DNA of 53,577 nt from Phaeoceros laevis (taxonomy: Eukaryota > Anthocerotophyta > Anthocerotopsida > Notothyladales), in the NCBI GenBank assembly GCA_049999765.1, contig JBNGIQ010009448.1:295980-349556 (forward strand), read 5' to 3'. The notes under the pieces are model-generated. The model ran no database searches. It worked only from the letters and a program-made list of their open reading frames with translations, and was not told the DNA's origin. The position numbers were made by a program, and so were the translations under genes. Shown here one piece after another: positions 34,057-45,089 of this stretch (position 1 is its first letter; every line of letters begins with the position of its first letter).

Positions 34057-34516
34057 TCAACTTTTCAGCTCTCCGATGTAGTATTCATCCACGGAATCAA
34101 AGACTCTGGAAGCATGTTGAGGTCTGGCGAGCAGAGCAAGGATCAGAATAGCTACCGTGCAAGAAAGGACAGACTCATCAAAATGTTCTAATAATTATTA
34201 CCCGTAGAAGCCTGTAGTAGAGTCGGCGCCGGCATTGTTCAAAATAGCGTAGCCTCCTGGATGCTCTTCAACGTATGACGTCACATCATACACCTACCAA
34301 TACACCACTACTGAGTCAACGACCAGCATTCAAGAAGAAGATAATCAAACATCAACAGGAGGCACTGCAAAAGGCTTGAAAGTTATGTTTGGTTAAGGTG
34401 GTACCTTGTTCTTCACAATGATCCAGCAGTCGCTGGCTGAGTTGTGCTTTGCCACCTCCTGTGCTGTAAAGCTCCTAGTTTTAGACTGATCCCACACGGA
34501 CAAGCCAGTCAACCTC
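34057..34516 (-). CDS. cytochrome b5-like protein (CB5LP type), first exon missing
   Basis: Exons in gene order 34405-34516, 34202-34293, 34057-34123; phases agree. The 89 visible residues form a full cytochrome b5 core: SFTAQEVAKHNSASDCWIIV, VYDVTSYVEEHPGGYAILNN with the first haem ligand His in HPGG, GADSTTGFYGPQHASRVFD with the second His, and YYIGELKS before the stop. GADSTTGFYGPQHA is typical of the plant CB5LP subgroup, which normally has an N-terminal membrane anchor, rather than tail-anchored CB5s. No start codon lies in the first visible exon, which opens in mid-codon after an acceptor at 34517. Only about 230 bases separate it from EMC3 on the same strand, and I find no membrane-anchor exon there. 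The gene may be truncated, or its first exon may lie further upstream, across EMC3. Confidence 0.78.
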
Positions 34517-34745
34517 CTATTGATGACAAAAACAAATGCACAAAATTGATGAGAGGTGAATTCAACGAGGAGCAGTTGTGATTCTGATAGTGATGTGCCA
34601 AGCTTGACACCACGTTTCCATGGTAACCTTTATTGCAATTTACCAATAGTACGGTGGGCTGCAATCAATTGATTTGGGCAGGACTGCACGCTTCTATAAC
34701 TATGTGGGCATGACCTGGAGAGAACCCCAAAGACAAGTAGTTGCC

Positions 34746-36353
34746 TCATACTTTCGTTGTTGTCTCTGCCTTGAGTTGGCGCCTCAAAACTTCTTCAGCT
34801 TTTTGTTCTATCTTCGGTAGAACCCAATCATGTTGGACCAAATCCAGACCGTCTTTCTCTGCTCCAAGAATCTGCTTGTCAAACAGAATATAAGTGACAC
34901 AGCTTTCCTTGGAACTATCAAACTGTGAATGAACAGTTACAAGTGTCCAACCTTTCCAGGATCAGCACCCAGGGCACCCATTTGCATAGCCATTAACCTT
35001 GTGGTGTCATCCGTAGCTGCAAAGCATGCAGAATCAGCTCCATGAGAAAAGTACTCCACAAATTTTTAAAAACACACATACACATCGGCCGCCTCAGACA
35101 TATGTCAAGCAGAAACGAAGGATGTAGCTAGCATACCATTCTCTTCTCCGAGAATCAAGCTGAAGAGTCCTCGGAGACCAAAAAGGTTTAGGAAGTACCT
35201 GCAAGCATTTGTCTGTGTGATTAAGCTGCTCATATGTGTGCAGACCCAGTGATCACTAAGCCACATGCAGGAAGGACGAACTGGCAGAACTTGATAGAAA
35301 ATGGACACCATCTTACCAGGAACGGCTGCTTACATAACTCACATCTGCAGCACTAAGATCAATACCATTCTGGAGCATACCCCTGAACCGCTGTGTCAGG
35401 GGAAATGGAATTTTAGCTGCCAAAAAACACCTGCTGTGTGACTTTTCAACCGTTGCATTGCTCACTTGAACAGTCACGTCAAAAAATAGACTGAGAACTT
35501 ATAGAGAACAAAATCCACAGACTAGATGTCATACCTGCAACAAATCCGGAAAAGAAGAAGTTGACCCATGCAAATGTGAGGGTCTGCACAAGTAACTAAT
35601 TAGCTCATGTTGTACCTCTGCTACAGCTGGCCACATTCCAACACAATGCTACGTAAGCTTTACCTGGGGTATAATCATAGACAGGTTTTTCTTCATCATA
35701 TCCATGGCCATGTTGGGATCTGACAACATCTGTGCTTGCATGTTTGGACTTTGGCCCTTTGGAACATGTAGCAAGCCGTTTTCCTGATGCAACCAGGTAC
35801 AGGTTAGCAACTACCTTGGTCAGTTAAATATCTAGGTGCTGGACTGCGGTCAGATCAAAGTTAATGATACGGGGGCTAAGACAGAAAGGCAAAACCAGAA
35901 CCACAGGCACAAGTCTATCCACGTGCATTAACTTGATACAGGTCAGTGCACCGGACACACTCTACACAAACATCAACAATGCAAAAGCACTCAGTGAGGA
36001 AGGAACGACCTCGTTATTGAAAAATGTACGCCGCTGGCGAAAAGATTTTGCGGGGATGAAATTGGCTGAGGCTCTCAAGGCCTTGGCTCTTAATACCACC
36101 TGCCTGCATCCAAGCCAACCATTTGAATATCACTCCAGCAGCTGGCAACACGAGTCTAAACCATCCAGAAAAAAGTGACCACCTTCACTCACTCAACTTA
36201 CCCTTCTCTAACGGCCTTCAGGTCAGGGTTGGGATTGCTCCGCATAAGCTTGGACACAAAATGTCGCAGCACACCAATGAGCACCATTACTACCGACAGA
36301 GGCACCAGCACCCAGTCCCGGATGGCAGTATCCAGAACTAGGTCGTTCGCCAT
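34746..36353 (-). CDS. EMC3: ER membrane protein complex subunit 3 (EMC3)
   Basis: Eight exons in gene order: 36202-36353, 36010-36103, 35664-35783, 35535-35583, 35317-35416, 35137-35198, 34952-35016, 34746-34871; 768 nt, 255 residues, all GT-AG, all phases consistent. The start MANDLVLDTAIRDWVLVPLS matches plant EMC3. Three membrane segments are visible: VLVPLSVVMVLIGVL (about 14-30), LTFAWVNFFFSGFV (about 123-137) and the FLNLFGLRGLFSLIL segment. Conserved signatures include IPAKSFRQRRTFFNNEENGL, DPNMAMDMMKKNLSMIIPQ, KIPFPLTQRFRGMLQNGIDL and QHDWVLPKIE. EMC3 belongs to the Oxa1/YidC-related insertase group and forms the membrane-inserting core of the EMC in the ER. The gene is divergent from U1-70K, with 363 bases between start codons. 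Confidence 0.95.
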
Positions 36354-36716
36354 TGCAGCTCCCCTTTCCCACCCACAATTCGGCACTGCCGGCCAGCACA
36401 AATCCTCCGAGGACCCAATCCTGCAATCCGAAAACAGCAGTTCACAAACAAATCGAAACCAAGTGGAACACCTAAGTACGTGCAGATCCTGCCAACCGAT
36501 CGACATTCGACAATCGGGACGTGCGACATAGCTGTGGACCTTACCGAGCAGGTGTCTGACTTCGGGAGTTGTGAACTTGTTTCAAAAATACCAGAAAGCC
36601 CAACAAAAAGGGCTCGGTTTTCTCTCACCGGAGGTTTTAGGTTTGCAGCTTGTTCACCTCGGCGGAAGGAAGGGAGCTCGAGTCTTGCTGTGAGCGTCGC
36701 TGCGCGGCGTGCAGCC
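36354..36716. promoter_or_regulatory. shared divergent promoter region of EMC3 and U1-70K
   Basis: 363 bases separate the two divergent start codons, so both leaders and promoters must fit here or overlap. No TATA box is obvious for either gene. The U1-70K frame stays open back to an ATG at 36480, but the family's N-terminus fits 36717. Confidence 0.55.
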
Positions 36717-37961
36717 ATGGGGGATTATGGCGGCGAGGTCCATCAGATGCGCAAGGAGCTGAAGGTGCAGAATCGCGCCACCATTCAGCAGCTGAAACTT
36801 ATTGGACAGGCTCACCCCACCGGCCTCACCTCCAATCTGCTAAAGCTGTTTGAGCCCCGGGCGCCGCTCGAGTACAAGCCGCCGTTGGAGAAGCGCAAGA
36901 GCAGGCCATATGGCGGCATCGGCCAGTTCATTCAGTCCTTTGCTAATCCTGGGGACCCTGAGTATGCCCCTCCTGTCACGAAAGCTGAGACTCCTGCACA
37001 GAGGAGAGCTCGTGTGCATGAAATTCGGCTGGAGAAGGTGATACCTTTAACAGCCGCGATTTGACTTTGCTGCTTCATTGTCGATGATGGCTATGCTGGT
37101 GGGCGATACTGTTGAGGTGGTGATGTTTTTGGTTTCTGCTGATATGCCGCTGATGGTTATCCGCAGGGAGCAAAGAAAGCAGCGGAGGACCTTCTCAAGT
37201 ACGACCCACAGACGGATCCGAACATTGACGGTGACCCCTACAAGACGCTGTTTGTAGCCAGAATCAGCTACGAGACTACAGAGCACAAGATCAAGAGGGA
37301 GTTTGAAGCATATGGCCCTATCAAGCGAATCCGGCTGGTGCACGACAAGGTTTCCAACCTTCCACGGGGATACGCTTTCATCGAGTACCATCACATGAGG
37401 GACATGAAAAATGCTTACAAGCAGGCCGATGGCAGAAAGATTGACAATAGAAGGGTGCTTGTGGATGTGGAACGTGGCCGCACAGTACCTAATTGGCGAC
37501 CTAGGAGGCTGGGTGGAGGGCTAGGATCAACTCGTGTCGGTGGAGATGATGTCAACCAGAAGCAGTCTGGAAGGGAACGGCCTCAAGGGACTGTGGCTGC
37601 AGCCCCACCTTCAGTCACCAGATCAGAGGAGAGGGAGAAGCCTCACGGGGAAGAGAGGGAGCGGCATGACCGGGACAGGGGGGATCGGGACAGGGAGAGA
37701 GGTGACAGGGGCGATAGAGGCGACAGAGGTGAGCGTGGGGAGAGAGACAGGCCAGAGAGGGTGGACAGAGTGGACAGAGAGCGCTCCAGAGAGCGGGAGC
37801 GTGAACGCGGAGACAGAGACCACGACCGACACAGAGAGCGGGACAGGGGACGGGAACGAGACAGAGATCGGGACAGGGACAGAGACCATGATAGGCACCA
37901 CGACCGGGATCGAGACCATCCTGAGCGAGAGCACAAACGGGAGCGGGAGAGAGATAGGTGA
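36717..37961 (+). CDS. U1-70K: U1 small nuclear ribonucleoprotein 70 kDa (U1-70K)
   Basis: Two exons, 36717-37037 and 37167-37961, 371 residues. The N-terminal U1-70K domain includes [36 protein letters not shown] and [12 protein letters not shown]. The RRM (about 135-210) has RNP2 LFVARI and RNP1 RGYAFIEY, followed by the family signature [20 protein letters not shown]. From about residue 255 on the tail is built of Arg-Asp, Arg-Glu and Arg-Gly dipeptides and ends in KRERERDR. U1-70K binds stem-loop I of U1 snRNA and helps define 5' splice sites; the RD/RE tail contacts SR proteins. With one intron it is simpler than Arabidopsis U1-70K, whose long retained intron controls expression. The start is fixed by the family-like MGDYGG; the open frame continues upstream to 36480 but without resemblance. 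Confidence 0.96.
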
Positions 37962-39793
37962 GGCAGGAGGACTCTGCAGAGCAGTGGGAGGAGTGCAGCC
38001 ACAAAGCAGGTTTCATAGGTTTGTGACCAGGAGTGTTCATGCTGAACTGGCTCGCTGAGGTAACAGTGTGTCAGCACGCTATCCACCTGCGGCATCGAGA
38101 GTAAGGTGCTGGTGCCATTTCTTCTCTGCTTTTGCCGCGCAGCTCTCCTTTCTGTCAGCTAGGAAGTAGATATGGACCTATATTCGGGGTATGCTGCCAC
38201 AAGAAGTTCCTGGCGGATCAGCATTGGTGTATGGTAAGCTGGTTGCCAGCGTGAAACAGTCAAGGCAGGACGCGGATCCTGTGATGCGGAAGAGTCAGAA
38301 GTGTAGGTGGCTGAGGTGTTACCACTCCAACCCATTCTTTGGGCATTATAGGAGTAAGCCTGTTATGCTGGTTTGCTTGCTCTATGTACTGCCTTGGCTA
38401 AAGGTGGTATTTGCAGATGTGTGAGAACTTCAGGACATCAGGTGAGACTTCGGTGATGATAATTTTGGATTGAACGTGTCGTTTCGAGGCGAATTCTAAT
38501 CTCTACAGGTTGCGCAATATGGATGGGAACATCTGCTTCCTATTTGCCCCGATTTTTGTATGTTCCCGGGCTTTTTACAATGAACTTTCCTTTGTGATCC
38601 ACTGATAAATGCCAGGGCTCATTGCCCGTTTACCAAACAAAACACACAGCTTCGCTGTGTAAGCTGTCTGGTGGTACGAAGGGGTCTGAGAAATAACATC
38701 TCACGGGGCTGGTTCCTGCGCGAAGGATCAGCAAGGGAGCTGCTGTGCAATCTGTACTATCTAGTGTCCTGAATCCTAATCAGATCTGATTCGTTTTTCC
38801 TAAGACTATGTCAACGCACCAAGCAACCAGTTTAGTGAAAACGTCAGGAGATCAAGAAAACCCAAGGAGGGCTGGCAGCGGTGCAAACGGTCTGTCTAGA
38901 GTCCCCAAAGTCGTGATGCCGGCAGCACAATGTACGTCCACATCCCCCGTCAAGCACTGCCAAACGCTGGAAGAGGACCACATCCCCCGTGAAGCACTGC
39001 CAAACGCTGGAAGAGGAAATGTAACTGAAAGCCGTGAAACGACACTTGAGGTCCTCATGTCGCCGAGAGCCTTTCTTGCAGACACTGTCGGGCCATAACA
39101 GGATCCCCGATAACCACCAACACTGATGCGAGAGTGCAAGGGACACAATGAGAAGAGTGCAAGGGACAAAATAAGAAGAGGAATTGGCTCACTGCCTTTC
39201 CACTAGTGCAAGGGTACAGAAAGATTGTAGATGGTCAGATAAATAGGCCTCCCTCCTCCTTTCCGGATGGTTCCACGTTAAACGCGGCACACGGCACCAA
39301 TGGATTCATTCATCAGATATCTAAACTACTGGCCTGCCCGCAACTTCGCATAAAAATCCGCCATCTCCCATTTTCCGTAACCAAGCCACATAACATGCGG
39401 AACCGTTTTCAGACTTGTCAGGTCCTCAACCAAGCACACTTACCCTGATGCCGTTTGACTGGATAATGTTCGATACCAATTGATGGCTGCTATTAATTTC
39501 TGCACCGGAAAAGACGAAAATTTATCATGCACAATTAGTTCTTAATTCCTCAAAGTGCCTCTTACAAAATTGTACTTCCGAAGTTACACATTTCCATCCA
39601 AATGGCGTGTTAATTCTTACTGTCGTACATGTCAACGGGCCACCCAGTAATCGGTCGGTTGAACTCTTCGAACTGGCCAATTGCTTCACAATTTTTGAGT
39701 GCGAGCCCTCTCCTCTTTAGAGTGTGTATGGCCTCACAGGTACATGAGCTGAAGTGACTCTGAAGATCAGTGTGCTTGATCACGAAGGCAGAG
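37962..39793. other. U1-70K 3' region and NDUFS6 upstream region
   Basis: About 37962-38620 is likely 3' UTR of U1-70K. A 40-bp tandem duplication at 38941-39017 and a 22-bp duplicated unit GAGTGCAAGGGACA near 39130-39175 follow. The rest up to 39793 holds no recognisable exon. Confidence 0.5.
38941..39017. repeat. tandem duplication, 2 x 40 bp (second unit nearly complete)
   Basis: Units begin CATCCCCCGT at 38941 and 38981 and share AAGCACTGCCAAACGCTGGA; one substitution (CAAG to GAAG). Confidence 0.92.
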
Positions 39794-40228
39794 ATGTTGC
39801 GTGCGGTGCTCCGATCCAGGCGCGCCTTGAGCATCACGCAATGCGGACCACAACTCTGCAATGATGTGGCTACACTTGCGGAGCGTGAAGCTGGCAAAGC
39901 TCCGCCAGGGTTTTCCGAGCCTTCGTTGTCACCAACAGGCGCAATTGTGGTGACGGTGCGGTGCATGAGCTCAGGGGGGGATCACACCTCCAAGTGGCTA
40001 TCCAACACGAGCATGAAGACCCCGATGGAATTGATTGCGGAAGTGCCTCCTATTGTGGTGAAGTCTCGAATTGTTGCCTGCGAAGGAACGAAGGACCCTG
40101 CTTTGGGACACCCTATCGAGTACATCAACTTGGATCTACCTCATCCGCAGGTCTGCAAGTACTGTGGGCTCCGTTACGTGCAAGATCACGGGGGGCACGG
40201 ACACCACGAGGGAATTGTGCACCACTAG
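39794..40228 (+). CDS. NDUFS6: NADH dehydrogenase (complex I) iron-sulfur protein 6, 13 kDa subunit
   Basis: Intronless, 144 residues from the Met at 39794; a Met at 39770 would add eight residues (MCLITKAE) that spoil the targeting peptide. MLRAVLRSRRALSITQCGP is a typical mitochondrial presequence (Arg-rich, no acids). The conserved C-terminus GHPIEYINLDLPHPQVCKYC followed by GLRYVQDHGGHGHHEG holds the zinc ligands of the family (His in GHPIEYI, and Cys-x2-Cys with a downstream His). NDUFS6 sits in the peripheral arm of complex I at the matrix side, where its zinc site is needed for late assembly of the N-module. Plant proteins are about 110 residues; this one has a longer linker (residues 20-80). 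Confidence 0.93.
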   Translation: MLRAVLRSRRALSITQCGPQLCNDVATLAEREAGKAPPGFSEPSLSPTGAIVVTVRCMSSGGDHTSKWLSNTSMKTPMELIAEVPPIVVKSRIVACEGTKDPALGHPIEYINLDLPHPQVCKYCGLRYVQDHGGHGHHEGIVHH

Positions 40229-40660
40229 GTGATTGTAATTTTGCTCAACAGATTTGTGGCAGGAGAGATGAGGCACCTCGATGTTGAAGTTAGGGTTGGC
40301 GTCTGAAAGGGAGATGCATATCATGTGAGGAGGGATGATGAAGTCTTGTCTGCAAATAAAAGTCTGTTCTTTGAGGATTTAGGATCGATTTCACGTGTAG
40401 GTAGGTCTGGGTATGAAGCTATTCTGTCTAGCTGGAACTTGAACAACAGCTGCAACTTGCGCAATACTTTGAGAAAAAATGACGGTGTGTCTACATCAGA
40501 AGCAACGAGTTATCTGTTCTGAGCAACAATCCTACCAAACGGGAGAAAGATGTGGATATCTGCGATATCATTCAAACTCTAAATCCCGCGCAACGTTCAT
40601 CGGGTTGACGGCGATGTCATAAAGAAGCGCAGATGCGGAAACCTAAAGGTCGACTACCCG
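40229..40660. other. NDUFS6 3' region and MutY upstream region
   Basis: No gene here. The sequence contains stop codons in all frames and no repeats of note. The MutY leader probably starts in the last 100-200 bases. Confidence 0.45.
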
Positions 40661-42625
40661 ATGGTTGGAGCCCGGAAGACCAGAGGCAGAGGACCTGCGA
40701 AAAGTGCTGCCCAAGCCAGAGCATGCAACTGCCAAGTCACAGAGATTGAAGATATTGTTGGCAGAGATGAAGCATTGCCCAAGTTCAGCCAGCAAGAGGC
40801 ATCCCTTATCAAGGCTAGCTTGCTGTCCTGGTATGACAGCAACCACCGCGTCCTTCCGTGGCGGGAGAATCTCTTCTCCAAAGTCAGTCCTGCCTCTGGA
40901 GGGGATGAAAATGCGAAGCAGGTGGCCCAGGAAGCCAAGGCCTATTCTGTCTGGGTTTCCGAGATGATGCTGCAGCAGACTAGGGTGGCCACGGTGGTGC
41001 AGTACTATCAGCGTTGGATGGAGAAGTGGCCTACCTTGCACCAGCTTGCTGAAGCCTCCCAAGAGGTTTGTTGTCTGGCAGTTGTTGTCCGGCAGTTGTT
41101 TCCCGCCAGGTAGAGTGCTGATGTAATGGATCCTTTCTGGAGCAGGAGGTGAATACCCTGTGGGCCGGGCTTGGGTACTACAGGCGCGCTCGGTTTCTCC
41201 TTGAGGTGTGTGCTGCTTTTCTCCTGGTCATCGTGGGGTGTTCGCATTTCTGCTCTACAACAGCAGTACCTTTTGAACAAGGACTCTCAAAATGACTTGC
41301 AGGGAGCTAAGCATATTGTGGAGTCCAATGATGGCACCTTCCCAAACTCCGTGTCTGAGCTGCAGAAAATTCCGGGAATCGGCAACTACACAGCAGGAGC
41401 CATAGCATCCATCGCTTTCAAGCAGGTGCCTCCCTTTGGCTATTCCTTCCTTGCATAGGATGTGACTAAGGAAGGCAGTTACTTACACTAACAAACAAAT
41501 GTTGAGCTTGTATGTGCAGCCGGTGCCTGTGGTGGATGGGAACGTGGTGCGGGTTCTTTGCAGGTTACGAGCAATCTCTGCCAACCCCAAAGCATCCACG
41601 TCTGTCAAGCTTTTCTGGTATGGCTCTGTTTCCTATCTTGTTCAAAGCCCCGCCTCCAATGCACCACAGTGACAGTGACATCTTGCGTATGTGGCTAGGG
41701 CTCTAGCAGAGCAGTTGGTAGATGCAGAGAGACCCGGAGATTTGAACCAGTCCCTGATGGAGCTGGGAGCAACAATCTGCTCCCCCACATCACCGTCATG
41801 TGCTGCCTGTCCTGTTGCAAGCCACTGCCAGGCACTTGCTCTAGCTACAGACGGCACATCAGAGGAACCCATTCGTGCCGTCACAGATTTTCCTGCCAAG
41901 GTGGCAAAAGCAGTGCCCCGAAATGAATATGTGGCTGTTTGCGTTGTGGAAAGGATTCCAAAGGGTTCAAGCCACCATGCCAGAAAAGATTCCTCATTTC
42001 TGCTAGTGCGGAGGCCAGAGCAGGGCTTACTTGCAGGCCTTTGGGAGTTCCCATCTGCCAAGTTGGACAAGTTGGAGGAATCTTCAGCTCTGCGGATGGA
42101 CAGAATGAACCAGTATCTAAAGACACAGCTAGGGGTGGTGATAGGTGAGCAAGGATACAAAGCGAGTGCCAGGAAGGAGATTGGGGAGAACATCCACATT
42201 TTCTCACACATCAGGATGCACATGTCCATCGAATGGTTGCTTCTAGGTGTGTCTCTCTCCTACTCATACTGTAGGATACGTCTTTGGGAAGGTTCTCAGA
42301 CTGATCTAACCAGGGCTGTTGTCATCTGCCCACAGAAGAACGGGCTCTTGAACATGATATCGAGGGGCATGATGAGTCTGAGGTGAAGTGGGTCCATGCA
42401 AGCCAAGTAAAGGCTTCAGGCCTCACAAGCGGTGTAAAAAAGGTACATGCAGCTCAGTCTGTGCAGATCGCTCCCACATGTTTGTTCCCACCAGCTGATT
42501 CGGCTGCCCTCCAGGTATTCGAGATGTTTTTGGAATTTCGGCAAGGGCAACAGCATGCCTCAGGGACATTCCGTTCAAGCAAGAGGACCAAAAGCAAGGG
42601 CGATGCTTCTGATAGAGGGGTGTGA
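40661..42625 (+). CDS. MUTYH: adenine DNA glycosylase MutY/MUTYH, seven exons
   Basis: Exons 40661-41065, 41146-41205, 41303-41425, 41520-41617, 41699-42246, 42336-42442, 42515-42625; 1,452 nt, 483 residues; all phases agree. The glycosylase domain has VSEMMLQQTRV with the catalytic Glu, LWAGLGYYRRARFL, the helix-hairpin-helix IPGIGNYTAGAIASIAF, and VPVVDGNVVRVLCR with the catalytic Asp. The 4Fe-4S ligands follow the MutY spacing C-x6-C-x2-C-x5-C (CSPTSPSCAACPVASHC). The C-terminal NUDIX-like 8-oxoG recognition domain includes LLVRRPEQGLLAGLWEFPSA. The enzyme removes A mispaired with 8-oxoguanine in nuclear or organelle DNA. The tail SSKRTKSKGD is basic. The first 40 residues are Arg/Lys/Ala-rich and may contain a targeting signal. 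The start is the first Met of the open frame. Confidence 0.95.
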
Positions 42626-44323
42626 TGCGTAACGCGTGTGTTGGCCAGTCGAGTCAAAGCAACTGAGGTAACCGGCAGGCGTTGCACCCGGGGATGGCAA
42701 GCGTAGCAGCCCTGCTGACGTGCCACTGCGTGGCTGCGGCCTCTGATTGGCTGTCCACTCCAGGGACAGCTTTCTAGTGGTCAGTCTACAGCGTGTGACG
42801 TGGTGTACCGGTGTGGGAACGGCGGCGGCCGGAAGAGATCACAGAGGCAAGCTACAATATAATTGGAACCTCGCCAGTTGTCTTGTCGACAGGTCCACCA
42901 GTGCCCAATTCCAATGCCCAACTCGGTGACAGTTGCAGCTTACCGTTTGTACACTACGGACACTCGTTTCGTTTGCGAGATTGCGAGACAAGTGGTGCGG
43001 TGAATGTGGTAATGAATAAATTATTTTTGGTCTGGCCAGTCAAAAGAAGTGCTCCCAACTTCCTACAAGTGCAGTAAAATCACTCCCAAGCAAGGCGTGC
43101 ACTTGGGCAGCAGCCCATAAGACCTAATCCTCACCACAACATTTCTACGCATCGATCAAAGCAATTCAACTAAGCTTGGGTCGAACAGCATAATCTCTAC
43201 GCTGCGACATCAAGGTACCGCCAATTCTCGCTGTCAAGGTTCTAGCTGGCTCCAATGCCCGGTTGCTGCAGCCGCCGCCGAATTTGGTGCCGAAGAGATC
43301 TCCATTTCAGCCCATGCTTGTCACAGCCGGCAAGTTGACCTGGTTTCCCGGTCGAACCTTGATAGTATGCTACTCAATGCCGATTGCCGACGAGAAGGAC
43401 TCTCAAGAATCCTTTTTTTACTTCTGGCAGAATTTAAACTCGGGCCACTTGTTTGGAAGATATGTGCCTTACCACTTTGGTATTCTCCCACTGTTAACCC
43501 TTAAAGAGCCTTTTGAACTATATTTGATTGTTTTCAAGAAGATTTTGTGAATTATTTATACTTTTTTTTATAATCCTCCTGGAAAAACTCATAATACACC
43601 CTTTTTATATATCAAAAATTCAAATTAGTTTTCTTAATGCTTAAAAAATGAGCCCGTTTCCAAAATGGAATTCTAACTATACCTTAACTAGCATGTAGTT
43701 AGAATGTTTTACTTGAATTTGAAGGTTGTGGCATTTGTTTTGCATGTTATGAATTTTATTATTTTATGCTTTACGTGGTTGGGTGTACCAATGGGACCTC
43801 AACCACGAACAGTGACGCCGGTATTATTTTGGTGCTTAACAAGGCCGTCGTGGGCCGTTACATTCCGTTAGTGTTTGACATGATGTTAGAGAGGGATCAG
43901 TAGGAGGCACTCGTAGAGGGAGGGACCTCACGTTTTTGAGAAACGTATTCGTATGAGGCATGGCGGGAATCTCTATTCGGGACAGCGCGCGGGATGACGG
44001 GGCGACAGCGTCGGCACCACCACAGGTCTCCAGCGGTCGTGGTACTTCAGCCATTCCCACCGGAGGCGACATTTGCGGCCAGGATTTCTCGTCGCCATGC
44101 CAAGGGCAAAGGGCATTTGGACGGAGCGTAAGTTTGCGTTGACGGCAAACTGGGGGGAATATGCCACACGGGTGAGACACGAATCTTTTCCTAGGAGCAG
44201 CTGAGTGAACCGCCAACCCCCACGATCCCAGAGCGGTTTCTGGGGTTAGAAAGTGTTGGTGTGACGCAGCTTTAAAGCACTTGAGCCCAAATTAAAGCCT
44301 TCAAGCTTTTTCACGCCCAAGCC
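42626..44323. other. intergenic, partly AT-rich
   Basis: MutY 3' flank, then an ORF at 43263-43550 with no family resemblance, then AT-rich DNA (43550-43760). Nothing else can be supported. Confidence 0.45.
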
Positions 44324-44774
44324 ATGGAAGCATTGGTTAACGAAGCGCTAGCTAACACTGAGAAGGATCTGGAGGCTTTCGAGGTTATTAAATTGAGCAA
44401 CTTCATCAAAGTTCATGGGAGACGTGTTGCAGATATGGTTGCAGGGCAGGACTTGGTCCGATTGATGGCAGACCTCAAGCAGGACCGATTGCAAAATTTT
44501 GGTAGCAGACTTGGATAGGTTTATTGCAAACCCCAAGCTGGACCCATTGCTGGCACACTTGGACTTCAAGCAGGACCGGTTTAAGCAGAATCGAGAGAGC
44601 CCCGAGTCACGAATCATGATCAGCAATCTAGAGGAAACGCAGAAGCAGCTGGACAAACGAATCACAAACTTGGCAGCCAAGGAAAAAACCGTCCTCTGCC
44701 GAATTCGCAGGTGGTTAGGCATGAAGTTCGGCAAGGCATTCAAGGCACATGAGAAGGATAAAAAGCATAGGTAG
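44324..44774 (+). pseudogene. small charged coiled-coil ORF broken by a one-base frameshift
   Basis: Two overlapping frames look like parts of one protein of about 149 residues. Frame A (44324-44518) encodes MEALVNEALANTEKDLEAFE through DLVRLMADLKQDRLQ. Frame B (readable from about 44490 to 44774) encodes ILVADLDRFIANPKLDP, FKQDRFKQNRESPESR and a Lys-rich end AFKAHEKDKKHR. The break is at the A-run in CAAAATTTTGG (about 44491-44500): one A fewer would join them. The motif LKQDR/FKQDR is repeated on both sides, which supports a former single frame. I recognise no family. It may be a real gene with an assembly error, a pseudogene, or two exons. Confidence 0.45.
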
Positions 44775-44975
44775 TTCTAAGCCAATGGAGTTTCCCTCGA
44801 AGCAGACTCTCTGCAGCTAAGGTCGACAGCTGAGGTCACAATCCAAGAGCATCTTGAATCGTTCCACCGGAGTTTCAACTGAACCACCAAAAAGGAAAAA
44901 ATCAGAGTAGGGAAGGAAGAGAAACGAAGCAAAACGTTCAAAACAAAAATAACAAATAGAAGTGGAAGAAAATTT

Positions 44976-45089
44976 GGATGCAGCATCGGGACTTCCCGGG
45001 AGGTCACCCATCCCAGTACTGATCCGACCCCAGGGCGTTTGACTGCAGAGTTCTGGGATCTGGTGTAATAGCCCTGGTGTCACCACACC
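44976..45089 (-). pseudogene. 5S rRNA-like sequence, diverged
   Basis: 114 bases align from end to end with plant 5S rRNA. Recognisable parts are GATCCCA-GAACTC (three bases missing against GATCCCATCAGAACTC) and GTACTGGGATGGGTGACCTC, which differs from the canonical plant C-box by one base, then GGGAAGTCC and a GCTGCATCC end. The A-box and intermediate-element regions are much more diverged. A TTTT terminator follows three bases after the 3' end. The copy is isolated, not in an array, and lies directly downstream of LTR-like sequence, so a 5S-derived retroelement part is more likely than a working gene. Confidence 0.65.

Noticed and set aside
36480-36716. In-frame N-terminal extension of U1-70K
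   Set aside because: The family N-terminus starts at MGDYGG (36717); the 79 upstream codons show no resemblance and overlap the promoter shared with EMC3.
43263-43550. 95-residue ORF between MutY and the 44-kb ORF
   Set aside because: No domain, no splice partners, composition not distinctive; treated as chance.
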